A stretch of 64,000 bases of DNA from JBBQUN01 sp963698395 (GCA_963698395.1 CAVOQQ010000003.1:248001-312000); one strand, 5' to 3'; shown: positions 46,824 to 54,642, counted from the stretch's first letter. Made by a program: numbers and translations. The notes: generated by a model from the letters alone, not told the origin.

Positions 46824-47472
46824 GGTCCTGCCAGGTGCAGATGCAGGCCTCGTTGCCCTCGACGTCGGCGAGCACCCAGAACGCCCGCGCACGTTCGGCG
46901 CTGACCAGCACGCCCCCGGCATCGAGCGCGGCAGCCACGCGAGATTCGGCCTGATCGTGAGGGACCGAGATGTCGAGATGGATTCGATTACGACCCGTCC
47001 GCGGTGCATCCATCTGTTGGAACCAGACGGCCGGGCCGCGCCGCTGAGGGTCGCGGAGGTCTTCGATGTCGACGTCGCCGCCCACACCCCGGTAGCCGAG
47101 TATCGCCATCCAGAATGGCCGGACGGCGTCGATGTCGAGCGCGTCGATGGCGATCTCGATCCGTTCGGTCGAAGCCGGAACCGCCGAGACGCCACGCTCC
47201 TCTGCCAGCGCCGAGATGGCACGAGCCAGGTCCAGGTCGAGTTCGCTCAGGTCGTCGATCTCATGGGTCTTCAACGTCACGTGCACCATGCCCGGGTAGC
47301 GGAGATCGATGTCGGGGTGATGCTGTGACGTATCGGCGAGTTCGGCCACTGCTTGGGCGAACGAGGCTGCCGCGGTGAACGCCGGCATCTCGTCGGTGGC
47401 GACGGCACGGAAGCTGGCCTCGATGCTTCCGAGCAGGTAGCGCCACTCACTGAGCCCCTCCGCCCTTGACAT
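46816..47472 (-). CDS. Pterin-4a-carbinolamine dehydratase-like domain fused to a VOC/glyoxalase-like domain
   Basis: A 218-residue two-domain protein. Residues ~1-95 resemble pterin-4a-carbinolamine dehydratase: FAQAVAELAD, then HHPDIDLRYPGMVHVTLKTHE, with the conserved HHP and His pairs. Residues ~100-218 are a glyoxalase/VOC fold, with ALDIDAVRPFWMAILGY and WVLADVEGNEACICTWQD. Such fusions occur in actinobacteria without a known role. The ATG at 47472 is preferred over 47499. Its stop lies inside the lipid kinase gene start. Confidence 0.85.
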   Translation of the reverse strand: MSRAEGLSEWRYLLGSIEASFRAVATDEMPAFTAAASFAQAVAELADTSQHHPDIDLRYPGMVHVTLKTHEIDDLSELDLDLARAISALAEERGVSAVPASTERIEIAIDALDIDAVRPFWMAILGYRGVGGDVDIEDLRDPQRRGPAVWFQQMDAPRTGRNRIHLDISVPHDQAESRVAAALDAGGVLVSAERARAFWVLADVEGNEACICTWQDRG

Positions 47473-47656
47473 TCGATCTGCGCCAACAGGTTCCGGCATG
47501 CTGCGAGGTTAGCTGCCGGTCGACCGATGGTCGCCGGCCGTGGTCGACTCGACGTCCACGTCCACGTCGGGCCACGGGTCGAAACCTCGGGCGCCGATGT
47601 CGGTCACCGGCTCGTCCTAGCCGACGACGCTGAGGTGTTGACGACGTCGAGATGGT

Positions 47657-48391
47657 TCAGCGTTCGCCGTCGTCCTCTTGCGCGATCCGCTCGCCGGCGA
47701 CATCGAAGATGGCCGATCGAATGCGGTTGATGACGCCATCGAGATCATCGACGAAACGAAGGGTCTCGGATTTGGCACACTCGTCGGTCAGGAACGAGGC
47801 GAGCGACTGCAAGCCCATGCCGATCGCAAAGACATCGTGGATCACGGTGTCGTGGAGTTCTCGAGCGACGCGCTCGCGATCGTCGATCAATTGCGATCGT
47901 TCCCGGACGGCGCGGACCTCGGCCTCGGCCTCGAGTCGGCGGGTGACATCTCGCACGGCAGCCACGGTGCACCGGCCATCGGGACCGGCGACCGGGCTCA
48001 GACTGATCTCGACGATGAAGGTCGAGCCGTCGCGGCGGCGCGCTCGAAGTTGGTCGCCCTCACCCATGGACCGCACCGTCGGCCTCATCTGATAGTCGCC
48101 TCGCAGCTGCCGGTGCCGCCCGGCCATGGCGTGGTCCATCAGATGCTCGACCGGACGACCGAGCAACTCACCGCGGTCGTAGCCGAACATGGCCTCGAGC
48201 TGAGAGTTGACCAGGAGCATGGTGCCCTCGTCGTCGACCACGATGATGCCGTCGGGAGCAGCGTCGACGACGGCCCACGCCACTTCGTCGCCGACCCCGC
48301 CCTCTGCGAGCGGACGCTCAGGTCGTCGGCCCTCGTCGAGCAGCCGAGACTCACTTCGAGTCCGGCCGTCGTCACTCAGGTGGAAGGACAT
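47657..48391 (-). CDS. PAS-domain histidine kinase fragment lacking the ATPase domain
   Basis: A 244-residue protein. A PAS domain (GIIVVDDEGTMLLVNSQLEA, FGYDRGELLG, FIVEISLSPVAGPDGR) is followed by a linker helix and a HisKA_3-type dimerisation segment with its phospho-acceptor His in RERVARELHDTVIHDVFAIG. The HATPase catalytic domain that should follow is missing, and the ~180 bases downstream encode none. It cannot phosphorylate itself, but could be phosphorylated by a partner or act as a sensor dimer. No response regulator gene lies nearby. The ATG at 48391 is preferred over 48409. Confidence 0.82.
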   Translation of the reverse strand: MSFHLSDDGRTRSESRLLDEGRRPERPLAEGGVGDEVAWAVVDAAPDGIIVVDDEGTMLLVNSQLEAMFGYDRGELLGRPVEHLMDHAMAGRHRQLRGDYQMRPTVRSMGEGDQLRARRRDGSTFIVEISLSPVAGPDGRCTVAAVRDVTRRLEAEAEVRAVRERSQLIDDRERVARELHDTVIHDVFAIGMGLQSLASFLTDECAKSETLRFVDDLDGVINRIRSAIFDVAGERIAQEDDGER

Positions 48392-48597
48392 CGGCACAGT
48401 GTGGCCCAAGGTCAGGTGTGTCGAGGAGTCCTCGGTATCAACCTACGATCAACAGCTCGTTGATCGCGTGATGGAGCCACGGACCGCCACCACCGACGTC
48501 CGGAATCCTCTCGACCCAGAGCCAACCAAGATTCGAATTCGTATGCTCTAGCCGCCGGAACTCGAACGCAGCTTGATGCCGCCGAGCACCCGCCCCT

Positions 48598-48670
48598 GCC
48601 CCCGTAGCTCAGTGGATAGAGCATCGGTTTCCTAAACCGTGAGCGCAAGTTCGATTCTTGCCGGGGGCGC
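48598..48670 (+). tRNA. tRNA-Arg(CCU)
   Basis: A complete cloverleaf. Acceptor stem GCCCCCG (48598-48604) pairs with CGGGGGC (48662-48668). The D arm is GCTCAGTGGATAGAGC and the anticodon loop is TTCCTAA with anticodon CCT, reading AGG arginine codons. The T arm is GCAAG-TTCGATT-CTTGC. The closing pair of the anticodon stem is a T-T mismatch. CCA is not encoded. The broken integrase gene starts ~110 bases downstream, so this is probably the integration site of the island. Confidence 0.95.
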
Positions 48671-48780
48671 TCAGCGAATCACCTGTTCAAAGCCCTATCG
48701 CTTCCTCAGAATGCGTGCAGATGGCGGCTCAGCGGGGTTTGTCCCATCTGTTGCCCCATCGCTTTGCCAGGTTTCGCTTC

Positions 48781-49476
48781 ATGGCGGCAGGCAAAGGTGG
48801 CATTCGATTGAAGCGGGCACCCGACGACCGGGAGGTGCGGGCGTTCGCCGGTCGTGATCCGGTGACGGGCACAAAGCGCTACGTGAGCCGGTCGGTACGG
48901 GGCGGAGAACGTCGTTGCCTTTCGTCTCTTGGCCGCCACCGGAGCCCGCCGAGGCGAAGTGTGTGGCCTCCGCTGGGACAGCGTCGGTCTGGCGACTGGC
49001 CGAGTCGAGATCCGAGCCGCCATGGCACAGCTCATGACCTGGGAAGTGTTCGAGAAGGACCCGAAGAGCCACCAGATTCGTGAGGTCACGATCGACGAAG
49101 GCACACGAGCACTGCTCGTCGACCACCTCGAGCAGCAGCGACGTACCGCGCTCCGGCTCGGCTCGACGCTGTCGGGTCGGGCCTACGTGCTGGCCGACCT
49201 CAGCGTCGACGCCGAGGGTCTTGCGCCGACGCATCCGAACCGGCTGACCCAAGCTTTTGGCCGACTTCGCCGCAAGGTCCCGGGGCCGAGAACCTTCGAC
49301 TCCATGATCTGCGCCACTGGTACGCCAGCACCCAGCTCGACCCCGGGGAACCGCTGCCCGCTGTTGCCGCCCGCATCGGCGATCACGTCGAGACGTTGGC
49401 CAAGGTCTACGCCCACAAGGGCCATCGAGGCGATCAAGCAGCCGCCAACCACATCGGAAGCCTCCTCGATGGCTGA
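48781..49476 (+). pseudogene. Tyrosine recombinase/integrase remnant
   Basis: Three pieces in order. An arm-type DNA-binding N-terminus (GIRLKRAPDDREVRAFAG, ~42 residues) comes first. Then, in a second frame, the start of the catalytic domain (FRLLAATGARRGEVCGLRW, with the first catalytic Arg). Finally, after another frame change near 49288, the HxxR box HDLRHWYASTQLDPG and the last catalytic region GDHVETLAKVYAH follow. The ~100-residue core-binding domain is missing between the first two pieces. Both faults make it non-functional. It lies ~110 bases after tRNA-Arg. Confidence 0.9.
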
Positions 49477-49518
49477 GCAGAGGCCACCTCTCAGCCGTCG
49501 CTGATCAGCCATCCCGCT

Positions 49519-49801
49519 TCATGCGACGTCATCGGTGGGACCGTCGATCATCTGCATCAACGCTCGCCGGGGAACGACCAGAACGGTGTCCGAGCCGCAG
49601 GGATGAGATCGTCCCCGACCGGACCGCCTCATAGGCCGACGATCGCGAGATCCCGAGGATCGCTGCCGCCTCCTGAACGGTGACGGTGGCTCGGGCCGGC
49701 CGGCGGGCGTGGCCGTTGCGGGCGGGGCTGGAAGGGTCGAACTGATGCGTCGTGTCCTCGCTCGTTGCATCGGCGGCTCTCGTCACCCCTACAGAGAGCA
49801 T
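49519..49801 (-). pseudogene. Excisionase-like helix-turn-helix protein, frameshifted
   Basis: A short DNA-binding protein. From ATG 49801 (ribosome site GGGAG at 7 bases) one frame encodes a ~35-residue leader and the HTH_17 motif VQEAAAILGISRSSAYEAVR. A second frame then carries the expected wing LVVPRRALMQMIDGPT. The frame changes at ~49588-49598 and is explained by a single missing base. Intact relatives serve as excisionases or small regulators in integrative elements. Confidence 0.75.
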
Positions 49802-50057
49802 CTGAACTCCCGCAAACGCGACACGGCTGTTCGTGCCAGCCTCCCATCCTCCAGCAGCCAGCGCCGGATCGACCCACGAAGCAACGCACGTTCGCCGCGC
49901 TCGCATCGCACTCTCAGCGGTCCACCAACGCACTCTCCGGCTCAGCCCACAATCGAGAGACATCTGGAGGTTCCGCTGGAACCTCCAGAGTGCGTACGCA
50001 CGCTCGCCCTTCGACGTGACCCAAGCAGCGCCTTCCGCATCCGCTTACGATCGTGCA

Positions 50058-50564
50058 ATGGCAGGACCATCGGCACCGCTCGAGGACGATCCCGAAGAGG
50101 TGCGCCGCATTGTCCTACAGGGCGTCGTGGTCGGCTGTGAGCTCGACGACATCGCGAGCAACCTCGCCCCCCTCCATCACCCAAACCGCGCCTTCCCTGG
50201 CGACGTCTTGCTCGATCTTGCGGCTGACGCGATCGAGTTTTCGGGCGCAAGCCGCCCCAACCCGATCGCGTTCGACCAGATACGCGAACGGTTCCTGCCC
50301 GAACGGATACACCGGACCAAGTCCGACCACCACAAATCGAAGTGGACCATTCGCGCCGCGGTGATGATCCGTGCCGGAGTCGACCCCGCCATCGATGAAG
50401 AAGTCAGCTGGTGGTACGCAGACGACTTCTGGCAATGGGCTCTCGACGCCTTCGCCGTCCTCCTTCGGGCCGCCGCCGAACACACGAGCACCACACCCGA
50501 CGCCGTTGCGCGTGCCCTGGCGGCACGTCACGACATCGACCTCGACATCGTCCTTGGGCAATGA
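50058..50564 (+). CDS. Conserved hypothetical protein
   Basis: A 168-residue soluble protein. Motifs include LAPLHHPNRAFPGDVLLDLA, DAIEFSGASRPNPIAFDQIR and WWYADDFWQWALDAFAVLLR. I recall similar hypothetical proteins in other actinobacteria with the HHPxRAFP and WWxxDDFWxxAL patterns, but no function. It is acidic with a helical C-terminus. The ATG is chosen because the upstream frame is not coding-like. It stands alone inside the island. Confidence 0.75.
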   Translation: MAGPSAPLEDDPEEVRRIVLQGVVVGCELDDIASNLAPLHHPNRAFPGDVLLDLAADAIEFSGASRPNPIAFDQIRERFLPERIHRTKSDHHKSKWTIRAAVMIRAGVDPAIDEEVSWWYADDFWQWALDAFAVLLRAAAEHTSTTPDAVARALAARHDIDLDIVLGQ

Positions 50565-50845
50565 CCCCCTGCCGGGCAGGTGGAATGCGTACGAGCGTGC
50601 GTTGAAGCGTGAGTTCGAACGTGCGTCGCGGGAACCAACGCACTCAGCCATTCCGCAAACCTCGAGGATCAAACCCCTCGACTCGGGGCGCTCTGGAAAC
50701 CGACCCCTCCGGAGCCGGTCGGACGCAGCTATTGAGTGCCCCCGACCGGCACCAACACTTATGCCATAGTCCTCGACGCTGGTCCGACGGTGATATTGGG
50801 ACACCCCATCGGCCGGTGTCATATGACTGCGGTAGCTTGGTGGTC
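50565..50845. other. Gene-free stretch inside the island
   Basis: About 280 bases lie between the hypothetical gene and the small antitoxin-like gene. It contains CCCCTGCCGGGCAGG, a short imperfect palindrome at ~50568, and no convincing open frame. The upstream promoter of the two-gene toxin-antitoxin-like unit should lie near 50800. Confidence 0.4.
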
Positions 50846-51025
50846 ATGGCCCGCAAGATCTGGACAGCAGCCGAACTCGAACAGATGACCCCGGCCGAGC
50901 AAGACGCCGTCTTCGAGGCGAGCATCGTCCGAGATCTCGCCGAAGTGCCCGACGGGTTCCTCGACCGCATCCGATCTCGGGCCAACGATCGAATCACCAG
51001 ACTCGAGACCCCCGGCCGGTCGTGA
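50846..51025 (+). CDS. Small antitoxin-like protein
   Basis: A 59-residue protein (MTPAEQDAVFEASIVRDLAE, then FLDRIRSRANDRITRLE). Its size, mostly helical composition, and the GTGA overlap with a ~100-residue protein just downstream fit the antitoxin of a type II toxin-antitoxin pair. I recall similar short WTxAELxxMTPAE proteins next to toxin-like genes in actinobacteria, but no close named family. The function is inferred from layout only. Confidence 0.65.
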   Translation: MARKIWTAAELEQMTPAEQDAVFEASIVRDLAEVPDGFLDRIRSRANDRITRLETPGRS

Positions 51026-51336
51026 GCGAAGATCGTCGCCCAGTGCGGGCGACGTCGGCATTCTTCGTTGATCTCGAAGCCCAGTTGGCTCCCGAGCGCG
51101 GGCCACGAGGCGAACCGTCAGTCAACGATTTTCAGACGTTCGAGCTCCTGCGGATCGTCGAGGTCTTCGCCATCGGGCTCGACGAGCTTCCGGAGCTGAT
51201 CGAGGGGCGTCCCGAGTACCGGCTCCTGATCTCGACCGGAATCCTCGTTTCACGGTTCTCCGTCCTTGGTCAGCTGGCATCCGACGGTGCCGTGGAGCTC
51301 ATCTCATTGGAACTCGACCTTGAACCAGGCTGGTGA
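51022..51336 (+). CDS. Toxin-like protein (RelE/ParE-type candidate)
   Basis: A 104-residue protein with the GTG start overlapping the small upstream gene. The order of strands and helices (FFVDLEAQLAP, LLRIVEVFAIGLDELPELIE, RPEYRLLISTGILVSRFSVL, GAVELISLELDLE) loosely resembles RelE/ParE toxins: central basic Arg-Ser patch and final beta strand. No catalytic motif is certain. It could equally be an uncharacterised immunity-type protein. Confidence 0.6.
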   Translation: MSEDRRPVRATSAFFVDLEAQLAPERGPRGEPSVNDFQTFELLRIVEVFAIGLDELPELIEGRPEYRLLISTGILVSRFSVLGQLASDGAVELISLELDLEPGW

Positions 51337-51573
51337 AAGCGACCAGCGAATGAGCATTCGGCTCTCTCGCGTTTCGTGACTGGACCGCCCCCGATCGCCG
51401 GGATGCGGGCGCACATTCTCGGGCGGGTAGCTGAGCGCAGAGCGCCGGGATCGTGACACGCTGAGAGCCCGCGACATCGAGCGTCGCTGCGGGCCGAGTT
51501 GCTCCACACGAGTGCCGGGGACAGAGCGACGCTGATCGGTGATTCGATTTGGGAAATCGGGTCCTGAGTCTCG
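51337..51573. other. Gene-free stretch inside the island
   Basis: About 237 bases follow the toxin-like gene. No frame has coding character, and I see no tRNA or strong hairpin here. Confidence 0.4.
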
Positions 51574-51991
51574 ATGGCTGTGGGACACTCGACGGTCGTG
51601 ATGGACACCACATTGCGGTCGATGCTCGCCCGTTCCGAAGTCGCCGCAGCAGATCTCCTCGTTCGATCGATGCACGAACAGGGCAATCACGAGGCGACCA
51701 CCGAGGCATTCTCCGCAGGCTTCTCGTTTCGCTCGGCTCACAGCGATACATCAACCGCCTGATGTGGACCGATCTGGGGCTCAGCGAGGACGACATCGCT
51801 CGCACCATCGATTTCTTCACCTCGAGTTCCGTCGGAGGGGGTTGCAGCGGACGTTGATCGATATGCGCATCGACATGGCAAGGCGTGACGGGCACGAGTT
51901 CGTTGCAGCGACAGCGGTCCCCGGTAGCGCTTCCATACGCAACCTCGAAAAGGCAGGGATTGTTCTCGTCGACACAGCGCTTCGGAGCTGA
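51574..51991 (+). pseudogene. GNAT acetyltransferase remnant
   Basis: Fragments of one protein lie in at least three frames. The first is VDTTLRSMLARSEVAAADLL and following. The second, in another frame, is RYINRLMWTDLGLSEDDIAR. After a gap of roughly 80-100 missing residues, the third is LQRTLIDMRIDMARRDGHEF and ATAVPGSASIRNLEKAGIVL, the end of the acetyl-CoA-binding domain. The missing middle removes the main cofactor loop. It is dead. Confidence 0.78.
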
Positions 51992-52074
51992 CCGACGCCT
52001 ATGCCGCGGCATTCACCGAGTGGGCCGGTGACCCCTCCAACGACGTGTGGGACAACGTCGTTACCGACCGCTGA
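51985..52074 (+). pseudogene. Truncated antitoxin stub joined to the mazF toxin
   Basis: About 29 codons (LTDAYAAAFTEWAGDPSNDV onward) end in a TGA that overlaps the mazF ATG by one base. The sequence fits the acidic C-terminal tail of a MazE-type antitoxin, the part that covers the toxin. The DNA-binding N-terminus has been lost and replaced by the GNAT remnant. Confidence 0.65.
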
Positions 52075-52421
52075 TGCGCAGAAGCGGGATCCGACAGGTC
52101 AACCTCGATCCAGTGATCGGAAACGAAGCTGCCAACACACGTCCGGCCGTCGTCGTCAGCAACGATGGCGCCAACACCACCGCGGCACGACTCGGGCGTG
52201 GGGTGATCACTGTCGTACCGGTCACCTCGAACATCGATCGCATCCATCCATTCCAGGTTCTGCTGTCAGCAGAGGAAACCGGGCTTCCGGTCGATTCCAA
52301 GGCGCAAGCCGAGCAGGCCAGGTCGGTTGCGATCGAGCGTGTCGGCCCAGTCGTCGGGACACTCGGGTTCGATCTGATGGACCAACTCGATGACGCACTC
52401 CGACTTCATCTGGACCTGTAG
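52074..52421 (+). CDS. mazF: MazF/PemK-type mRNA interferase toxin
   Basis: A 115-residue endoribonuclease of the PemK fold. The opening IRQVNLDPVIGNEAANTRPA and RPAVVVSNDGAN form the first loop and strand, VTVVPVTSNIDR-like VVPVTSNIDRIHPFQVLL the core, and GLPVDSKAQAEQARSVAIER the RNA-binding Arg/Ser region. The key early Arg is present (MRRSGIRQ), but the usual RRGEI is altered to RRSGI. The antitoxin upstream is only a stub, so the toxin is either harmless or controlled by a distant antitoxin. Confidence 0.9.
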   Translation: MRRSGIRQVNLDPVIGNEAANTRPAVVVSNDGANTTAARLGRGVITVVPVTSNIDRIHPFQVLLSAEETGLPVDSKAQAEQARSVAIERVGPVVGTLGFDLMDQLDDALRLHLDL

Positions 52422-52574
52422 AGCCTCGGCGATCGAGCCTCCACCAAGCAGCGTGGCCGCATCGAAGAGCTAGTTCTCGCCGGTCCTCACAACACGCCAT
52501 GCACCACTTCGCCGAGTCGACGGCGCACCTTCTCGTACGGTCGGCCGGGAACATGTTGTCGGTTCCCGAGCGAC
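52422..52574. other. Gene-free stretch inside the island
   Basis: No gene is visible here. With the remnant described next and the bases up to 52927, it separates the two MazF loci by about 500 bases. Confidence 0.4.
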
Positions 52575-52745
52575 CCCATAGGCCGTCACCGTCGTCAACT
52601 CGAGCGCCCAACAATGCAGTCCGGTCTGCACGTACTCGGGAGTCCACCAGATGGCGAAGGCGCGCTGAAGACCGCCTGGGCGAATTGCGACCCAGACGCC
52701 AACGTGCAGGGTGTGGCCCCCGTCAAGGAGGTTCACGGGGGCCAC
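52575..52745 (-). pseudogene. Possible remnant of a DUF2199-like protein
   Basis: One frame reads LLDGGHTLHVGVWVAIRPGG and then LQRAFAIWWTPEYVQTGLHC, which looks like the core of a small DUF2199-type protein (GVWV, then WWTPEY). The frame before and after has no coding character and no sensible start. The match is by eye and weak. Confidence 0.25.
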
Positions 52746-52927
52746 TCGGCTCCGGCCACGCATATCGCGCGCAGCATGGGCTGGGATCATCGCCCAGCAC
52801 AGCACAGACGCGAGCGGCGAGGTATCCCATGTTCCCGGCCGACCCAAGCCAAGAAGCCGCCCCCGAAGACCGGCGGAAGGACGGAGTCATGGCCGAACCA
52901 GAAGAGCAGCTGACGCTCGCCGATTCG

Positions 52928-53251
52928 TCAATACATGATGTCGAGGGAGTACCGCAACGCCTGGTCGAGCAAGGCACGAGTGACGTCGTCAAGACAACCG
53001 ATGGGTTGATCATCCAAATCGACGACGGGGATCGTGATGACGTTGTCGCAACTGATGACACACGCTTCGGGAAGGCCGTGCTCGGGACCAAGTTCTACTT
53101 CAGATCGGATGCCGCGAACCGTTCTCGTGATGGGAGCGCACGTGACCGCTGTGAGCACTTCGATTGCTGCGTCGCGTGTGAGCACGCAGACAGGACGGCG
53201 GCCAGCGGGCGTTCCGAGGTCTGCCCAGTAGATGTCGTTGCGGGCTACCAC
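52928..53251 (-). CDS. mazF: MazF/PemK-type toxin
   Basis: A 107-residue mRNA interferase. RNDIYWADLGTPAGRRPVCV is the opening strand and loop, TCAPITRTVRGIRSEVELG the core, and LPEACVISCDNVITIPVVDL the later strand with Ser and Asn. It is intact. The start overlaps the end of the antitoxin gene upstream by seven bases, and the pair has the standard antitoxin-first order. It is separate in sequence from the other MazF in the island. Confidence 0.92.
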   Translation of the reverse strand: MVARNDIYWADLGTPAGRRPVCVLTRDAAIEVLTAVTCAPITRTVRGIRSEVELGPEHGLPEACVISCDNVITIPVVDLDDQPIGCLDDVTRALLDQALRYSLDIMY

Positions 53252-53490
53252 GCTGGGGCGGTCTTCGCGGCGAGTCGTCGAGCCGACTCGACGAGGGCGG
53301 GATCGGCTGGCTGTCGGCGGTACGCCAACTTCAGCGCGCGATCCGCGGTCGCGAGGTCTTCTGCTTCGAGGACCGCTTGGGCGCCTCGGCGCATCAGCTC
53401 GGAACGGTTGGTACCGAGGTCGGCGGCCAGCGCGTCGAGGCGTTCCACGAGGTCGTCGTCGAGTTGGACCAGTACTTCACGTCGAGCCAT
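53245..53490 (-). CDS. Ribbon-helix-helix antitoxin (CopG/MazE type)
   Basis: An 81-residue DNA-binding antitoxin. The N-terminal ribbon is REVLVQLDDDLVERLDALAA, followed by the helix GTNRSELMRRGAQAVLEAE. The C-terminal half (LKLAYRRQPADPALVESARR) is the toxin-neutralising tail. The ATG at 53490 gives the ribbon its usual position. An ATG two codons upstream is also open but lies within the repeated upstream site. It should repress its own operon together with the toxin. Confidence 0.9.
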   Translation of the reverse strand: MARREVLVQLDDDLVERLDALAADLGTNRSELMRRGAQAVLEAEDLATADRALKLAYRRQPADPALVESARRLAAKTAPAW

Positions 53491-53492
53491 AA

Positions 53493-53511
53493 CCATATGC
53501 TATGCCATATG
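53493..53511 (-). promoter_or_regulatory. Candidate operator of the RHH antitoxin: repeated CCATATG
   Basis: CCATATG occurs at 53493-53499 and again at 53505-53511, 12 bases apart, and each contains the palindrome CATATG. The pair lies just upstream of the antitoxin start. Ribbon-helix-helix antitoxins bind such spaced half-sites, so autoregulation is expected. Confidence 0.6.
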
Positions 53512-53516
53512 ATCTC

Positions 53517-53536
53517 CCAAAGGAACTCCCCTTTGG
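53517..53536. other. 7-bp hairpin next to the antitoxin operator
   Basis: CCAAAGG at 53517-53523 pairs perfectly with CCTTTGG at 53530-53536 around a 6-base loop. No T-run follows. It could be an additional binding site or an end feature of the island. Confidence 0.4.
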
Positions 53537-53730
53537 AGGAGGGTCGATGCCATCCTGGGATTCGAGCTACCGACGAAGCGGCCGACGGCCTCTGAGGTGA
53601 CGGCCACGCCACAGGCGACGATCGCGGCGTGATCCACTGATCGGGCTCCACCGATCGAAAGGCTCGCATCGACGACGAGCAGCGGTCCGCGTGAGCCAAC
53701 AGGACAGGCCCTGGTGTCTACGCTTCGAGC

Positions 53731-54642
53731 ATGAAGATCGCCATCATCGGAGCAGGCACCGTCGGGACGGCCATTGCGTACGCATGCGCCATTCAAGGCG
53801 TTGCCGACGAACTCGTGCTGTACGACCTGAACGGCGGGAAAGCCACGGCGGAGGTGCTCGATCTCCAACACGGCCTGCAGTTCGTGCCCTCGGTGCAGAT
53901 CTCCGGCGGCGACGAGCTCGGCACGTGCCGCAACGCAGACGTCGTCGTGATCACCGCAGGCGCCAAACAGCGCCCGGGGCAGACCCGTCTCGATCTCGCC
54001 GGGACCAACGCCACGATGACCCGGGAGCTCGTGCCGCAACTCATCGACCTGGCGCCGAATCCCGTTCTGCTCTTCGTGACGAATCCCGTCGACGTGGTGA
54101 CCTTCATCGGCCAGCAGGCGGCAGCCGAATGCGGCGTCGATCACACCCGTGTCATCGGCTCGGGCACCGTCCTCGACACCTCGCGGCTCCGACATCGCCT
54201 GGCCACCGCGCTGTCCGTCGCCGTCTCGAGCGTGCACGCGTCGATCGTCGGGGAGCACGGCGACAGCGAGATTGCGCTGTGGTCGACCGCCAACGTGGGC
54301 GGCGCGGCGCTTCCGTTGGCCGACCTGGAACTCGACGAGATGCTGCACGAGATACGCCATGCGGCGTACCGCATCATCGAAGGCAAGGGAGCGACCAACC
54401 TTGCGATCGGCCTCTCGACCGCCCGGATCCTGGCATCGATCGCCAGTGACGAACGGGCGGTGCTCCCCATCTCCACTCGTCACCACTTCGATGGCATCGG
54501 CGACGTCTGCCTGTCGCTCCCCACCATCGTCGGTCGGGGTGGAGCGGTCGGTGTGGTCGATGTGCCGATGGCCGACCACGAGCGAGAAGGCTTGCTGGCG
54601 AGCGCTCGGGCCATCCGGTCATCGATCGACGCCGTCATCTGA
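53731..54642 (+). CDS. ldh: L-lactate dehydrogenase
   Basis: A 303-residue NAD-dependent enzyme converting pyruvate and lactate. The cofactor motif is GAGTVGTA at 8-15. The substrate loop KQRPGQTRLDL has Gln where lactate (not malate) dehydrogenases do, and Arg to bind the carboxylate. The catalytic His is His176 in GEHGDSE. The C-terminal SLPTIVGRGG is typical of the family. It is the first ordinary chromosomal gene after the island. Confidence 0.93.
   Translation: MKIAIIGAGTVGTAIAYACAIQGVADELVLYDLNGGKATAEVLDLQHGLQFVPSVQISGGDELGTCRNADVVVITAGAKQRPGQTRLDLAGTNATMTRELVPQLIDLAPNPVLLFVTNPVDVVTFIGQQAAAECGVDHTRVIGSGTVLDTSRLRHRLATALSVAVSSVHASIVGEHGDSEIALWSTANVGGAALPLADLELDEMLHEIRHAAYRIIEGKGATNLAIGLSTARILASIASDERAVLPISTRHHFDGIGDVCLSLPTIVGRGGAVGVVDVPMADHEREGLLASARAIRSSIDAVI

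Larger units (their letters stand above)
48598..53511. mobile_element. Decayed integrated element (tRNA-Arg-anchored island)
   Basis: The interval begins at the tRNA-Arg 3' end and holds a broken tyrosine integrase, a broken excisionase-like gene, three toxin or toxin-antitoxin type loci, a broken GNAT gene and several short orphan frames. Gene density and codon regularity are lower than in the flanks, which carry conserved chromosomal genes. The right end is inferred from the change back to ordinary genes at 53.7 kb. I could not find a repeat of the tRNA 3' end to mark it. Confidence 0.65.

Noticed and set aside
47512..47604. Tiny minus-strand frame downstream of the PAS/kinase fragment that could be its missing tail
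   Set aside because: It is only ~31 codons, acidic and without N, G1 or G2 ATPase boxes, so it does not supply the missing domain.
53540..53700. Minus-strand open stretch beginning VVDASLSIGG that looks slightly like a PIN toxin start
   Set aside because: Only one Asp in the right place; the rest lacks the acidic PIN residues and a start, so it is not supported.
48598..53730. A direct repeat of the tRNA-Arg 3' end marking the right boundary of the island
   Set aside because: I looked by eye for copies of TTCGATTCTTGCCGGGGGC and shorter parts between 49 and 54 kb and found none. It may lie outside, be degraded or be absent.
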